From Myxococcales bacterium (GTDB lineage Bacteria > Myxococcota_A > Polyangia > Polyangiales > Ga0077539), in assembly GCA_030652255.1 (NCBI GenBank), contig JAUSAZ010000012.1, positions 145,049-209,048 on the forward strand: 64,000 nt of DNA, read 5' to 3'. Each line of letters begins with the position of its first letter. Position 1 is the stretch's first letter. Below, in pieces: positions 1 through 9,149 of this stretch. Under the pieces are notes generated by a model. That model ran no database searches. It was not told where the DNA came from and saw only the letters and a program-made list of their open reading frames with translations. The position numbers were made by a program, and so were the translations under genes.

Positions 1-166
1 CGGCGATCGATTCACCGCAAGCCCCCCTACTGACGGCGCGGGGTACCCCCCCGGCGCGAAGCCCCGCCGGTCGCGGGGCCGATGGTAGGGTGCCCGTCGG
101 AAGACACCCGACAGAGGGGAGCGGTGCGCCGCAGCGCCTCCGCGGGGACAGAAAGGGAGCACTCAC

Positions 167-3100
167 ATGATTCGATGGAAGCTTGCCCACGGAGCACTGC
201 TCGTGGGCGCGCTGCAGCTTGCAGCGGCGGGCTGTGATGACACGTCCGTGGTCGGCGGCGACGCCAGCCCGGACGTGGTCACGGCGGACAACGGCGGCGC
301 GGACGTCCCGGTCGTCGACACGGGCACCCCCGACGCGCCCGTCGCCACCGACGACGGCCGCACCGACACCGGGGCCCCGGTGGACACCGGCGCCGACGAC
401 GCGGGCGCCCCGGACGACACCGGCATCCCCACGGACACCGGCGACGACGCGGGCGCCCCGACGGACACCGGCGACGACGCGGGCGCCCCGACGGACGCCG
501 GCGACGACGCGGGCGCCCCGACGGACGCCGGCGACGACGCGGGCCCCGCGGACGGCGGCCCCATGCTCGAGTGCCGCGCGTCGTCCGACTGCGCCGCCGC
601 CGTGGGCGGCCCCGTGTGTGACCTCACCACCAACCGCTGCGTCCGGTGCACCACCGCCGAGGACGTCTGCCCGGTGGGCAACTACTGCGCGTCCAACGCG
701 TGCGTGCCGGGCTGCCGCAACGCCGGCGACTGCGCCGCGGGGACGGTCTGCGACACCGCGATGCGCGCCTGCGTCGGGTGCACCGCCGACGGCGACTGCG
801 CCATCGGGACCATCTGCCAGGGCAACATGTGCGTCGCCGGGTGCAGCGCCACCCGCGCGTGCGGCGCGGGCTCGACCTGCTGCGGCACGGCCTGCGTGAA
901 CACCACCACCGACGGCGCCAACTGCGGCGCCTGCGGCACCGCCTGCGGCGCGGGCTCGTCGTGCTGCGCCGGCGCGTGCGTCAACCCGACCACCGACGCC
1001 GCCAACTGCGGCGGCTGCGGCACCCGCTGCGACGTCGCCAACGGCACCGGGGTATGCACCGCGGGCGCCTGCCGCGTGGGCGCCTGCGCCGCGGGCTTCG
1101 CCGACTGCGACAACAACCCCGCCAACGGGTGCGAGGTCGCCACCTCGGGCGACACCGCCAACTGCGGCGTCTGCGGCAACGCGTGCGTGGCCGGCGGCGG
1201 CGCCACGGCGCGCTGCACGGCGGGCGTCTGCGGCACCGTCTGCCCGGCGGGCGCGGCGGACTGCGACGGCAACCCCGCCAACGGCTGCGAGGTGAACACC
1301 ACCACCTCGGCCACCAACTGCGGCGCCTGCGGCACCGTCTGCCCGACGCCCCCCAACTCGGCGCCGGTGTGCGTCGGGTCGAGCTGCGGCATCACCTGCC
1401 TGCCCGGCTTCGGCAGCTGCGACGCGGCCAACGCCAACGGCTGCGAGGTCGCCCTCGGGAGCTCGGTCACCCACTGCGGCGCCTGCGGCAACCGCTGCGC
1501 CTTCGCCAACGCCACGGCCGCCTGCGTGACCAACTCGTGCGGCATCGCGAGCTGCAACGCCGGCTTCGCCAACTGTGACAACAACCCCGCCAACGGCTGC
1601 GAGGTGCGCGTCACCACCGACCGCAACAACTGCGGCGGCTGCGGCATCGCGTGCGCCGCCAACGCCACCTGCTCGGCGGGCGTGTGCACCACGGTGTGCT
1701 CCACCCCGGCGATCATCTGCGGCTCGAGCTGCGTGAACCCGGAGACGGACGTCAACAACTGCGGCGCGTGCGGCACCCGCTGCCCGACCTCCCCGGCCAA
1801 CGCGCTGTCGTCGTGCTCGACGAGCCTGTGCGCGCTCACCTGCAACCGCGGCTTCGCCAGCTGCGACGCCAGCATCACCAACGGCTGCGAGACCAACCTG
1901 TTGACCGGCGTCGCCAGCTGCGGCGCGTGCGGCAACCGCTGCGCCTTCGCCAACGCCGCGGCCGCCTGCGGCAACGGCGCGTGCGAGCTCGGCGCCTGCA
2001 CCGCGGGCTTCGGCGACTGCGACCGCGCGCCGGCCAACGGCTGCGAGACCGCCCTCACCTCGGTGACCAACTGCGGCGCGTGCGGCACCCGCTGCGCCTT
2101 CGCCAACGCCGCCGCGACCTGCAGCGCGTCGCGCGTCTGCACCCTCGGCGCCTGCGCCGCGGGCTTCGGCAACTGCGACCGCGTGGCCAGCAACGGCTGC
2201 GAGCTCGACCTGCGCACCAGCTCGCTCAACTGCGGCGCCTGCGGCCGCTCGTGCGCGGTGGGCCAGGCCTGCTCCGACGGCGACTGCGTGGCAGCGTGCC
2301 CGACCGGCACCACCTTCTGCGGCGGCGGCTGCTTCAACCTGCAGACCGCCGCGACCAACTGCGGCGCCTGCGGCACCCGCTGCGCCGCGGGCCAGACCTG
2401 CACCGCGGGCGCCTGCGTCGCCGCCCCGCCGGCCAACGACACCCGCGCGGGCGCGACGCTGCTCAACCTCGCGCAGCCCGCGGTGGACTTCACCGCGGAC
2501 ACCACCAACGCCACCAACGAGACCACGACGCCGTGCCTCAGCGCGGGCGCCAACCAGGGCGGCGACCTCTTCTACCGCTTCACGCTGACGCAGCGCGAGC
2601 TGGTGTACGTCGACACCTTCGGCAGCGCCTACGACACGGTGCTCTTCTTCACCAACGAGGCGGGCGTCCCGGTGTCCGCGAGCCGCACGGCGGGCGACAC
2701 GGTCTGCAACGACGACGCGGAGGGCTTCTGCACGGGCCAGGGACTCAACTCCATGGTCGTCACCTCGCTCGACGCGGGCACCTGGTACCTCGTGGTGAGC
2801 GGCTTCGCCGCCCGCCGCGGCGTCGCCACGGTGCACCTCGAGCACGTCCCCGCGGGCGCCGGCGTCCTCGCGGCGCTGGCCCAGGGCGCGGGATCGGCCT
2901 CGGGCATCCTCGCCACCTCGCCCGCGACCGGCGCGGTGTCGAGCGGCACCTGCGGCGGCGCGGGCCTGGAGAACTCCTACTGGTGGCGCACCTGCCCCGG
3001 CGCGGCGACCTCCACCCTCACGGCGCAGACCTGCGGCAGCGCGGCCTTCGACACCGTGCTCAACGTGGTGCACGGCAACGGCGCCCGCACCTGCAATGAC

Positions 3101-3238
3101 AACGGCGGCGGGTCCTGCGGTCTGCAGTCCAGCCTGACGTCGATGTACCCGCAGACCGTCCGCCTGCACGCCCTCTTCGTCGACGCCTTCGCGGCGGGCA
3201 CGGGCGGCGCGTACACCCTGCGCTTCAACCGCCCGTAG
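167..3238 (+). CDS. Large Cys-rich repeat lipoprotein with C-terminal beta domains
   Basis: Probable secreted or surface-anchored lipoprotein of unknown function. Residues 1-23 form a signal peptide with lipobox AAAGC (Cys23). Residues 24-128 are a low-complexity Asp/Thr/Gly/Ala-Pro linker made partly of a 10-residue unit repeated in tandem. Residues about 135-755 are Cys-rich and carry eleven NCGxCGxxC-type modules, many preceded by NPANGCEV or a variant, a pattern known from myxobacterial cell-surface proteins. Residues about 765-1023 hold two segments resembling pre-peptidase C-terminal (PPC) beta domains (DLFYRF and FDTVL motifs). The ATG is preceded by AAAGGGAG seven bases upstream. It is a single gene, convergent with the polysaccharide operon. 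Disulfide bonding and surface display are inferred; no enzyme motif was seen. Confidence 0.85.
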   Translation: MIRWKLAHGALLVGALQLAAAGCDDTSVVGGDASPDVVTADNGGADVPVVDTGTPDAPVATDDGRTDTGAPVDTGADDAGAPDDTGIPTDTGDDAGAPTDTGDDAGAPTDAGDDAGAPTDAGDDAGPADGGPMLECRASSDCAAAVGGPVCDLTTNRCVRCTTAEDVCPVGNYCASNACVPGCRNAGDCAAGTVCDTAMRACVGCTADGDCAIGTICQGNMCVAGCSATRACGAGSTCCGTACVNTTTDGANCGACGTACGAGSSCCAGACVNPTTDAANCGGCGTRCDVANGTGVCTAGACRVGACAAGFADCDNNPANGCEVATSGDTANCGVCGNACVAGGGATARCTAGVCGTVCPAGAADCDGNPANGCEVNTTTSATNCGACGTVCPTPPNSAPVCVGSSCGITCLPGFGSCDAANANGCEVALGSSVTHCGACGNRCAFANATAACVTNSCGIASCNAGFANCDNNPANGCEVRVTTDRNNCGGCGIACAANATCSAGVCTTVCSTPAIICGSSCVNPETDVNNCGACGTRCPTSPANALSSCSTSLCALTCNRGFASCDASITNGCETNLLTGVASCGACGNRCAFANAAAACGNGACELGACTAGFGDCDRAPANGCETALTSVTNCGACGTRCAFANAAATCSASRVCTLGACAAGFGNCDRVASNGCELDLRTSSLNCGACGRSCAVGQACSDGDCVAACPTGTTFCGGGCFNLQTAATNCGACGTRCAAGQTCTAGACVAAPPANDTRAGATLLNLAQPAVDFTADTTNATNETTTPCLSAGANQGGDLFYRFTLTQRELVYVDTFGSAYDTVLFFTNEAGVPVSASRTAGDTVCNDDAEGFCTGQGLNSMVVTSLDAGTWYLVVSGFAARRGVATVHLEHVPAGAGVLAALAQGAGSASGILATSPATGAVSSGTCGGAGLENSYWWRTCPGAATSTLTAQTCGSAAFDTVLNVVHGNGARTCNDNGGGSCGLQSSLTSMYPQTVRLHALFVDAFAAGTGGAYTLRFNRP
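431..550 (+). repeat. 30-bp in-frame tandem repeat, about four copies
   Basis: The unit beginning ACGGACACCGGCGACGACGC is repeated at 431, 461, 491 and 521. The first three copies are nearly identical and the fourth diverges after 543. It encodes the DDAGAPTDTG-type linker after the lipobox of the Cys-rich lipoprotein. Copy number probably varies between strains; this is an inference from the repeat identity. Confidence 0.85.
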
Positions 3239-3261
3239 TCACTCCTGCTCCCCCGTCGCGG

Positions 3262-3288
3262 GCGCCCGGCCGGACTCCTGCCGGGCGC
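3262..3288. terminator. Hairpin terminator between convergent genes
   Basis: GCGCCCGGC (3262-3270) and GCCGGGCGC (3280-3288) form a perfect 9-bp stem with a 9-nt loop. It lies 24 bases after the lipoprotein stop and 44 bases beyond the end of the opposing O-antigen ligase gene. A pyrimidine-rich run follows on the plus strand, but there is no true T-tract. Confidence 0.55.
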
Positions 3289-3332
3289 TCTCTCCCCCCG
3301 TCCGACTCCGTAGACCCTTTGAAGCCCCGCGG

Positions 3333-4667
3333 TTACGCCGGCCCGAGCAGCGGGTTGGTCAGCCGCTCGTTGATGGGCGCGGGGATGGTCATCCGCTCGC
3401 CCTGCGCCAGCGCCGCCCGCTCCTGGAAGTAGGTCTTCTCGTACTCGCCGACGAACACCGTGTAGCGCGAGGTGATCGCGAGCAGGTGGTAGAAGAAGTC
3501 CATGTCCTCCTGGGAGAGGAACGCGCCGCACAGCACGTAGCCGATCCAGCTCGCCTTCACGGCGACGAGCATGTAGCGCGGCTCGTTCCACTTCTTCTTG
3601 TGGATGCGCTCCAGGCGCATCTCGCACCAGCTCGCGACCAGCCAGCACATCACCACCAGGTAGAGCCAGATGCCGAGGCCCACGAAGCCCTGCTCGCCGA
3701 GGAGCTGGTAGAGCGACGAGTGCGCCACGTGGATGTCCGTGGGCACCGGGGCGTACTGCTGGAAGCGCACGAGGAAGTTGCCGCTGCCCATGCCCCAGAG
3801 CGGGCGGTCCCTCGCCATGTTGCGCGCGGCGGCCCAGGCGTTGAGCCGGCCCATGGCGCTCGCGTCGGTCTTCGAGGCGCGCCCGATGGTCATGAAGCGC
3901 GCGGTGACCTCCGTCGGCAGGTTGGCCAGGCCCACCAGCGCGACCATCACCCCGACCACCACCAGCCAGCGCTTGTGGTGCAGGCGGTAGAGGAGATACC
4001 CGCCGACGGCGCCGAGGCCGAGCATGCCGCCGCGCGAGAGCGAGAAGAGCACCGTGAGGGCGAGCGGGAGGATCCAGAACCAGGCGAAGAGGCGCACGTA
4101 CATGCGCTTCGTGGTGAGCCCCAGCATGAACAGGAAGGGCACCGTCATCACCATGGTCATCGCCATCTCGTTGCGATCACCCGTGGCGCCCTCGAAGTTG
4201 CGCTCGTTGAGGTGGAACTTCCCCCAGACGAAGCGCAGCGCGACGATCACGCTGGCGCTCGAGATGGCCCAGTACAGCTCCCGCAGGTGCGCGTCGTTCC
4301 GCATGAACGCGCAGATCAGGTAGTACTGCAGAAGCATCTTGTAATAGTTGTCGATCTGCACGAGCCCGGGGCCGAAGCAGGGCGCGTGCAGCACCGAGTT
4401 CACGACGCTCATGAACAGGAACAGGATCGCCCAGTGGAAGCGGTCCGACGTGAGCCGGTAGCGCTTGTAGAAGACGATCAGCAGCCCGAGCGCGACGGCG
4501 TAGTAGGTGAGGGAGAACCGAACGGTCTCCATCCCGAACTCGATGAACTCGTCGCCCGGTCGGATGGTGTCACAGGCCACCATCCCGAACACCGCGAAGC
4601 GCGGGTTGCGGACCAGGGCGATGAGCACCGTGATCATGAGAATCGCCCAGCCAAGGCCCGTACGCAT
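3333..4667 (-). CDS. O-antigen ligase / polysaccharide polymerase (Wzy/WaaL-like) membrane protein
   Basis: Polytopic inner-membrane protein of 444 residues with roughly ten hydrophobic segments. A signature FSLSRGGMLGLG segment lies in the middle, typical of the O-antigen ligase/polymerase (Wzy_C) superfamily, followed by a periplasmic-loop-like region (ANRMARDRPLWGMGSGNF-like) and a charged cytoplasmic tail. The N-terminal NPRFAVFGMVACDTIRPG segment resembles the exosortase-associated O-glycosylation ligase subgroup. It is the last gene of the minus-strand exopolysaccharide operon, so it probably polymerises or ligates the repeat units made by the upstream enzymes. The substrate cannot be read from the sequence. 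The ATG at 4667 is followed by a strong hydrophobic helix. Confidence 0.8.
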   Translation of the reverse strand: MRTGLGWAILMITVLIALVRNPRFAVFGMVACDTIRPGDEFIEFGMETVRFSLTYYAVALGLLIVFYKRYRLTSDRFHWAILFLFMSVVNSVLHAPCFGPGLVQIDNYYKMLLQYYLICAFMRNDAHLRELYWAISSASVIVALRFVWGKFHLNERNFEGATGDRNEMAMTMVMTVPFLFMLGLTTKRMYVRLFAWFWILPLALTVLFSLSRGGMLGLGAVGGYLLYRLHHKRWLVVVGVMVALVGLANLPTEVTARFMTIGRASKTDASAMGRLNAWAAARNMARDRPLWGMGSGNFLVRFQQYAPVPTDIHVAHSSLYQLLGEQGFVGLGIWLYLVVMCWLVASWCEMRLERIHKKKWNEPRYMLVAVKASWIGYVLCGAFLSQEDMDFFYHLLAITSRYTVFVGEYEKTYFQERAALAQGERMTIPAPINERLTNPLLGPA

Positions 4668-4702
4668 GGGGGATATCCGGTGTCAGGTGTGGTTGAGAGG
4701 GA

Positions 4703-5809
4703 TCAGGTGTTGGAGAGGGTTCCGTCTTCGAGGGACTTCACGGTCTCGTAGAGCTCGCGCGCGGTGACGTAGTGGAGCACCCAGCGGCGCGTGTCGTCGG
4801 TGGCGCGCTCGAGGGTGGTCAACATCCGGTCGAAGGGACCGCCCTCACGGAGGAACCACTCCGGCGCGTCGCCGTTGCACCCGTGCGCGTGCAGCTTCAC
4901 GAACCGGTGGTTGGGCGCGCCGCGCAGGGCCACGCCGTGCTCCAGCCATGAGTCCACCCGCTGCTCGAAGGGCACCGGGTTCTCGGGCTCGAGCATCGCC
5001 GCCTCGACGCGCGGCACGAGGCCCATCGCGCGGGACCTCCAGTGCAGCGCCAGCGGCCCCGGGATGAGCATGAGCTCGCCGTCGCGGGCCGCCGTCCCGA
5101 CGCAGGCCTCGCGCCCCGTGTCGTGGCCGCGCGAGCGCCCGGGGCTGCTGCGCGCGTAGTAGATCTGGTTGACCACCCTCCCCTGCGCGGGAGAGGGCAC
5201 GCAGGGCATGGTCATGTCGACGTAGCAGCCCGCGTCGAGCAGCACCGAGAGCTCGTCGTCGACGCCGCAGTACCGACCGTCGGGCATCGCGTTGTCGAGC
5301 GCCCAGTTGCCGTGGATGAAGGCCCAGGTGACCTTCCCCGTCACCGGGTCCTTGCGCAGCAGCCCGTGCTCCTCGTGCAGGAGCGCGGCGAAGTCCACGA
5401 GGGTGCGCCGGAGGTTGTCCGCGGTGTCGTTCTCGTGGTGCAGGTGCACCTCCACGTCCACGAGCCCCTTGCCCACGAGCTCGTTGATGGCGTGCAGGTG
5501 CTCGGGCCGGTACTCCTCCACCGGGAAGAAGAGCGTGCGCTGGTGGGCCCGGCCGAAGCTGTCCCGGTGGCGGGCGGCCAGCGCGGGGTAGCCGTCGGCC
5601 CAGAGGCGCACCCGGCGGCGCTCCTCGTCGAGCGAGGGCTTGCGCCACCGCGGCTCGAAGTGGTCGGCCACGCACACGTAGACGTGCACGGGGTGCCCCT
5701 CCACCGGGGCCTCGCGGCGCAGCGCCGAGGCGGCGAGGTCAGGGGCCCATAGGTGGGCGTTGCGGCGGTCGACGCGCTCCAGGGCGCGGTGGATCCATGG
5801 CGGGCTCAT
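4703..5809 (-). CDS. Unrecognised protein of the exopolysaccharide operon
   Basis: Soluble protein of 368 residues that I cannot assign to a named family. His- and Asp-rich patches stand out: VCVADHFEPRW near residue 47, VEVHLHHEND near 137, WAFIHGNWALDN near 180, and KLHAHGCNGD near 305. They resemble metal-binding motifs of carbohydrate esterases or deacetylases, but the order is not that of a NodB domain. The ATG overlaps the stop of the glycosyltransferase gene as ATGA, so the two are translationally coupled. Context therefore points to carbohydrate modification. It could be a divergent polysaccharide deacetylase; this is an inference. Confidence 0.75.
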   Translation of the reverse strand: MSPPWIHRALERVDRRNAHLWAPDLAASALRREAPVEGHPVHVYVCVADHFEPRWRKPSLDEERRRVRLWADGYPALAARHRDSFGRAHQRTLFFPVEEYRPEHLHAINELVGKGLVDVEVHLHHENDTADNLRRTLVDFAALLHEEHGLLRKDPVTGKVTWAFIHGNWALDNAMPDGRYCGVDDELSVLLDAGCYVDMTMPCVPSPAQGRVVNQIYYARSSPGRSRGHDTGREACVGTAARDGELMLIPGPLALHWRSRAMGLVPRVEAAMLEPENPVPFEQRVDSWLEHGVALRGAPNHRFVKLHAHGCNGDAPEWFLREGGPFDRMLTTLERATDDTRRWVLHYVTARELYETVKSLEDGTLSNT

Positions 5810-7002
5810 GCGGGTTCTCGCGGGGTGACAGGGGCGCCGTCGCGCGCGGCGAGGCAGCGGTCGAGGAAGGTGCGGGCGCGGTCGTCCCAGCTCTCGCCGA
5901 CGAGCAGCGGGGCGCGGGCGGCGCGGCGGTCGGAGGGGGCCGCGAGCGCGGCGGCGACGGCGGCCACGGTGTCGGCGGCGGTGTCGGCGAGGCTCACCTC
6001 CGGGGCGTAGCGGGCCACCTCCGGCAGCGACGTGGCCACGATGGGGCGGCCCGACGCGAGGTACTCGCGCAGCTTGAGCGGGTTGATCGAGCGGGTGAGC
6101 TCGCTCTTCACGTAGGGGAGCAGCGCCACGTCGAAGGCGGCCAGCGCCTCGGGCAGGCGCTCGTAGGGGACAGCCGGGACGAAGCGCACGTTGTCGCCGC
6201 GCAGCCGCGGGTCGGGCGCGGTGTCCGTGGGCCCGACGAACACGAGGTCCCAGTCGGGCCGCGCGCGGGCGACGCCCATGACGAGCTCGACGTCGAGGCG
6301 CGCGTCGACGAGCCCGAGGTAGCCCAGCACCGGGCGGCCGCGGCGCACGCCCGCGAGCGCGGGGGTGCCCGGGTCACAGGCCGTCGCGAGGTGCTCGACG
6401 TCGACCCCGTGCGGGAGGAGGGTGGCCGCGCCGCGCCGGGGGCGACGGGTGTCGGCGAGGTTCTGGCTGGTGGCGAGCACGGCGTCGCAGGCGTCGAGGA
6501 GCTCGCGCTCCAGGGAGGTGGCCGCGGCGCGGTCGACGCCGGGCCAGTTGGTGAAGTCGTCGACGCAGTAATAGACGAGGCAGCGCGAGCCCGCGAGCCC
6601 GCGGCCGTCGACGCCGTTGGGCACCGTGGTCACCACGATGGGATCGCGTACCCCGAGGCGCACGGCGGCGCGGCCCACGACGAAGCGCACGCTCTCGCGG
6701 TTGGCGAGGCGCAGCGGCGCGGGGCGCATCCACGGGAGCATCGGCGGCGCCACGACGTGCAGGTCGAGGTCGCGGTCGGGCGCAGTCCCGGGGGCGGAGG
6801 TCTCGGCGCGGGGCGAGATCATCGCGCGCAGCTTGCGCACCACCCGGGCGGCGTCGCGGCGGTCGAGGCGCGGCGGGCGCAGGCCGAGGGTGTTGACCCA
6901 GAGCGTGCGGTGGGTGCGGGCGAGGCGCTTGAAGAGGTGCTGCACGCTGGAGGGGTGCGCGCCCCAGTCGTCGCCGAAGACTATGAACGACGGCTCGGCC
7001 AT
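5806..7002 (-). CDS. Glycosyltransferase, GT4/TuaH-like
   Basis: Predicted retaining GT-B glycosyltransferase of 398 residues. The N-terminus (FGDDWGAHPSSVQHLFKRLA) matches teichuronic-acid TuaH-like enzymes. The C-terminal nucleotide-sugar domain includes VLGYLGLVDARLD, WDLVFVGP, and the loop LKLREYLASGRPIVATSLPE, the usual donor-binding region of GT4. It lies ten bases downstream of the DUF3473 deacetylase gene and is translationally coupled to the next gene. Likely role: adding a sugar to the lipid-linked repeat unit of the exopolysaccharide at the cytoplasmic membrane face. Donor and acceptor are unknown. Confidence 0.85.
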   Translation of the reverse strand: MAEPSFIVFGDDWGAHPSSVQHLFKRLARTHRTLWVNTLGLRPPRLDRRDAARVVRKLRAMISPRAETSAPGTAPDRDLDLHVVAPPMLPWMRPAPLRLANRESVRFVVGRAAVRLGVRDPIVVTTVPNGVDGRGLAGSRCLVYYCVDDFTNWPGVDRAAATSLERELLDACDAVLATSQNLADTRRPRRGAATLLPHGVDVEHLATACDPGTPALAGVRRGRPVLGYLGLVDARLDVELVMGVARARPDWDLVFVGPTDTAPDPRLRGDNVRFVPAVPYERLPEALAAFDVALLPYVKSELTRSINPLKLREYLASGRPIVATSLPEVARYAPEVSLADTAADTVAAVAAALAAPSDRRAARAPLLVGESWDDRARTFLDRCLAARDGAPVTPREPA

Positions 7003-7012
7003 CGGGGCAGCG

Positions 7013-7894
7013 CTACGCCGTGACCGACGCGGCGACCCCGGCGGGCTGCGGCGGGAGGAGGTCGAGGGACTGGAGCACCGTGCGCGCGGGCCCGAAGGAG
7101 TACGCCCGCAGGAGCTCGGTGAGCCGCGGGACGATCTGGTCGACGTTGTGGTAGCTGCGCAGCGTGGCGAGGCGCCCGAGGGGGAAGCGCGGCTGCTGCG
7201 CGTCGATCTCCCAGGGGTGCAGGTACACCATGAAGGGAGATCCCTCGGCGGCGATGCGGTCGAGCGCCCAGCGGGTGTAGGCCATCGGGAGCAGCCGGAG
7301 GTAGCCGCCGCCGCCGACGGGCAGGTTGCGCCCGGCGACCCGGATGGTGCTGCTGGGAAACTCCACGAGCCCGGCGCCCTCGCCCGAGGCGATGCGGTGC
7401 GGGGCGCGCGGCGCCGTGGGGATGCCGTAGCGGTCGTGGCGGATGGGGAAGATGCTCGCGTCGTAGGTGAAGCCCTCGTCGCGCAGCGCGTCGAGCGCCC
7501 AGCGGGTGCCCTCGACGACCGAGAAGGTGGGCGCGCGGTAGCCGTCGACGCGCACGCCGCCGATGTCTTCGAGGGTGGCCTTGGCGGCGCGGATGTCGGC
7601 GCGGAACTCCGCCGGGGACATCTGGGTGATCATGCGGTGGGCGTCGCCGTGGCAGGCGAGCTCGTGGCCCCCGGCGACGATGCGGCGCACCAGCGCGGGA
7701 TGCCGTCGCGCGACCCAGCCGAGGGTGAAGAAGGTGGCGTGGACGCCTTCGCGCGCGAAGAGGTCGAGCAGCGAAGAGGTCTCCCAGACGACGCGGGACT
7801 CCAGGCGGTCCCACTCGTCGCGGTCGACGTGGCGGGCGAGGGCCTCGACCTGGAAGTACTCCTCCACGTCGACGGTGAGTGCGTTGATGGTCAT
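7013..7894 (-). CDS. Polysaccharide deacetylase, XrtA/PEP-CTERM-associated (DUF3473) type
   Basis: Predicted metal-dependent carbohydrate N-deacetylase of 293 residues. The start MTINALTVDVEEYFQVEAL carries the NodB-domain metal Asp pair. HELACHGDAHRMI supplies the H-x(3)-H-type metal ligands, and DGYRAPTFSV is the next catalytic motif. The C-terminal part (VGGGGYLRLLPM, YLHPWEID) is the DUF3473 extension characteristic of deacetylases in PEP-CTERM/exosortase exopolysaccharide loci. Neighbours on both sides are in the same orientation with small gaps. It probably removes acetyl groups from the nascent exopolysaccharide. Confidence 0.92.
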   Translation of the reverse strand: MTINALTVDVEEYFQVEALARHVDRDEWDRLESRVVWETSSLLDLFAREGVHATFFTLGWVARRHPALVRRIVAGGHELACHGDAHRMITQMSPAEFRADIRAAKATLEDIGGVRVDGYRAPTFSVVEGTRWALDALRDEGFTYDASIFPIRHDRYGIPTAPRAPHRIASGEGAGLVEFPSSTIRVAGRNLPVGGGGYLRLLPMAYTRWALDRIAAEGSPFMVYLHPWEIDAQQPRFPLGRLATLRSYHNVDQIVPRLTELLRAYSFGPARTVLQSLDLLPPQPAGVAASVTA

Positions 7895-7916
7895 GGCGGC
7901 GGGAAGACTACGCCGC

Positions 7917-8978
7917 TTAGGGGATCCAGCGCACCACCTGCGGCCCCACCGCCCGGGCGACGGGCACCGGGAGGCGCTGCCAGGCGGCGATCACCCGCGC
8001 GAACTTCGGGTTGTCGGGCTTGAGCTCGGGCAGCGCCTGACCCTCCGCGAGGAGGTAGTGGTAGGCCAGCGGCACCGGCGCGGCGCCCCAGTTCTTCTTG
8101 AAGGCGTAGGTGCCCGAGTCGAGGGACGAGCGCCCGAAGGAGAAGGTCTTGTACCCGCGGCGGATGGCCTCGGACAGGATGGTCCAGTAGAGGAGCATGT
8201 TGCCCCGGAGTCGGGTGAACTCGTGCAGCGAGCCCGCGCAGGGGATCTCGAGCGTGTCGCCCATGCCCGCGAGGAAGCCGCCGCCGACGGGGCGGCCCTG
8301 GTAGCGCACTACGGCCACCCAGCAGCGGTCGGGCATCCGGCGCAGCGCCTCGCGGAAGAGCCGCGCGCTGTGCCCGGGGCTCCCGAGGTCGCGCATCACC
8401 GACGAGTACACGGCATGGTATTCGGGGATGAGCTCCTCGCCGCCGAGGTGCGCCGTGAGTCCCTCTTTTTCAGGGCGTCGGATGTCCGCGCGGTGCTTCG
8501 GCCCGAGGGCCTTGAGCAGCGCCTCGGGGTCGTCCGGGAGCGCGAGCTGCATCAGCACCTTGTCGGCGCGGGTGGCCATCCCCCCGGCGGGCACCGGGTG
8601 CGCGTGGCGGAGCTCGACCCTCGCAGCGCCCTCCGCGGGCAGCAGCGCGCGGGCGGCGTCGAAGAGGGCGCGGTAGGACTCGTCGTCGTCGGCGATGGCG
8701 CCGCCGTGGCCGAAGTAGGGGAGCGAGACGAGCTGCGTGCCGAAGGGCACGGACGAGAGGCGCACCAGCGGGAGCACGCCGCAGACGCGTGCGCCGCGCA
8801 TGGCGATGAGCGGGCGCCAGCGGGTGCCGTAGACGTCGCGGAAGAGCTCGCCCCACTCCCAGCGGTGGTAGACCGACGCGTGGGGGTGGCGCTCGACGAA
8901 GCCGTTCCAGCGGGCGCGGTCGTCGAAGTGCGCGGCGCGCACGACGGGGGAGACGAGGGGTGCGTTCGAGGGCTCCAT
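7917..8978 (-). CDS. FemAB-like (GNAT fold) XrtA/PEP-CTERM-associated protein
   Basis: Protein of 353 residues related to FemAB/GNAT peptidyl- or acyl-transferases found in exosortase-linked exopolysaccharide loci. Recognisable pieces are VYHRWEWGELFRDVYG near the N-terminus, the central PKHRADIRRPEKEGL region, and the conserved C-terminal YKTFSFGRSSLDSGTYAFKK. The reading frame is open for 33 more codons upstream, but the homologous region starts at the ATG at 8978, so that start is preferred. It is the first gene of the five-gene minus-strand operon. Its exact substrate is unknown for the family. Confidence 0.88.
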   Translation of the reverse strand: MEPSNAPLVSPVVRAAHFDDRARWNGFVERHPHASVYHRWEWGELFRDVYGTRWRPLIAMRGARVCGVLPLVRLSSVPFGTQLVSLPYFGHGGAIADDDESYRALFDAARALLPAEGAARVELRHAHPVPAGGMATRADKVLMQLALPDDPEALLKALGPKHRADIRRPEKEGLTAHLGGEELIPEYHAVYSSVMRDLGSPGHSARLFREALRRMPDRCWVAVVRYQGRPVGGGFLAGMGDTLEIPCAGSLHEFTRLRGNMLLYWTILSEAIRRGYKTFSFGRSSLDSGTYAFKKNWGAAPVPLAYHYLLAEGQALPELKPDNPKFARVIAAWQRLPVPVARAVGPQVVRWIP

Positions 8979-9149
8979 GACAGGGCCAGAGGATGCAGTC
9001 TCTGCCGCCGACGTCGATCCCCCAAAACGCCGCGACGGGCGCGAGGCGCCTGGCGCTCCCTCGCGCTCGCTTGACAAGCCTGCGCCCCGCAGGAACCTTC
9101 GCCCCGTCGTCGCGAGCGTCGCGACCCATCATCGACGAGGTATCCCACG

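Noticed and set aside
431-550. Tandem repeat as possible CRISPR or minisatellite element
   Set aside because: It is continuous without spacers and codes in frame for a lipoprotein linker.
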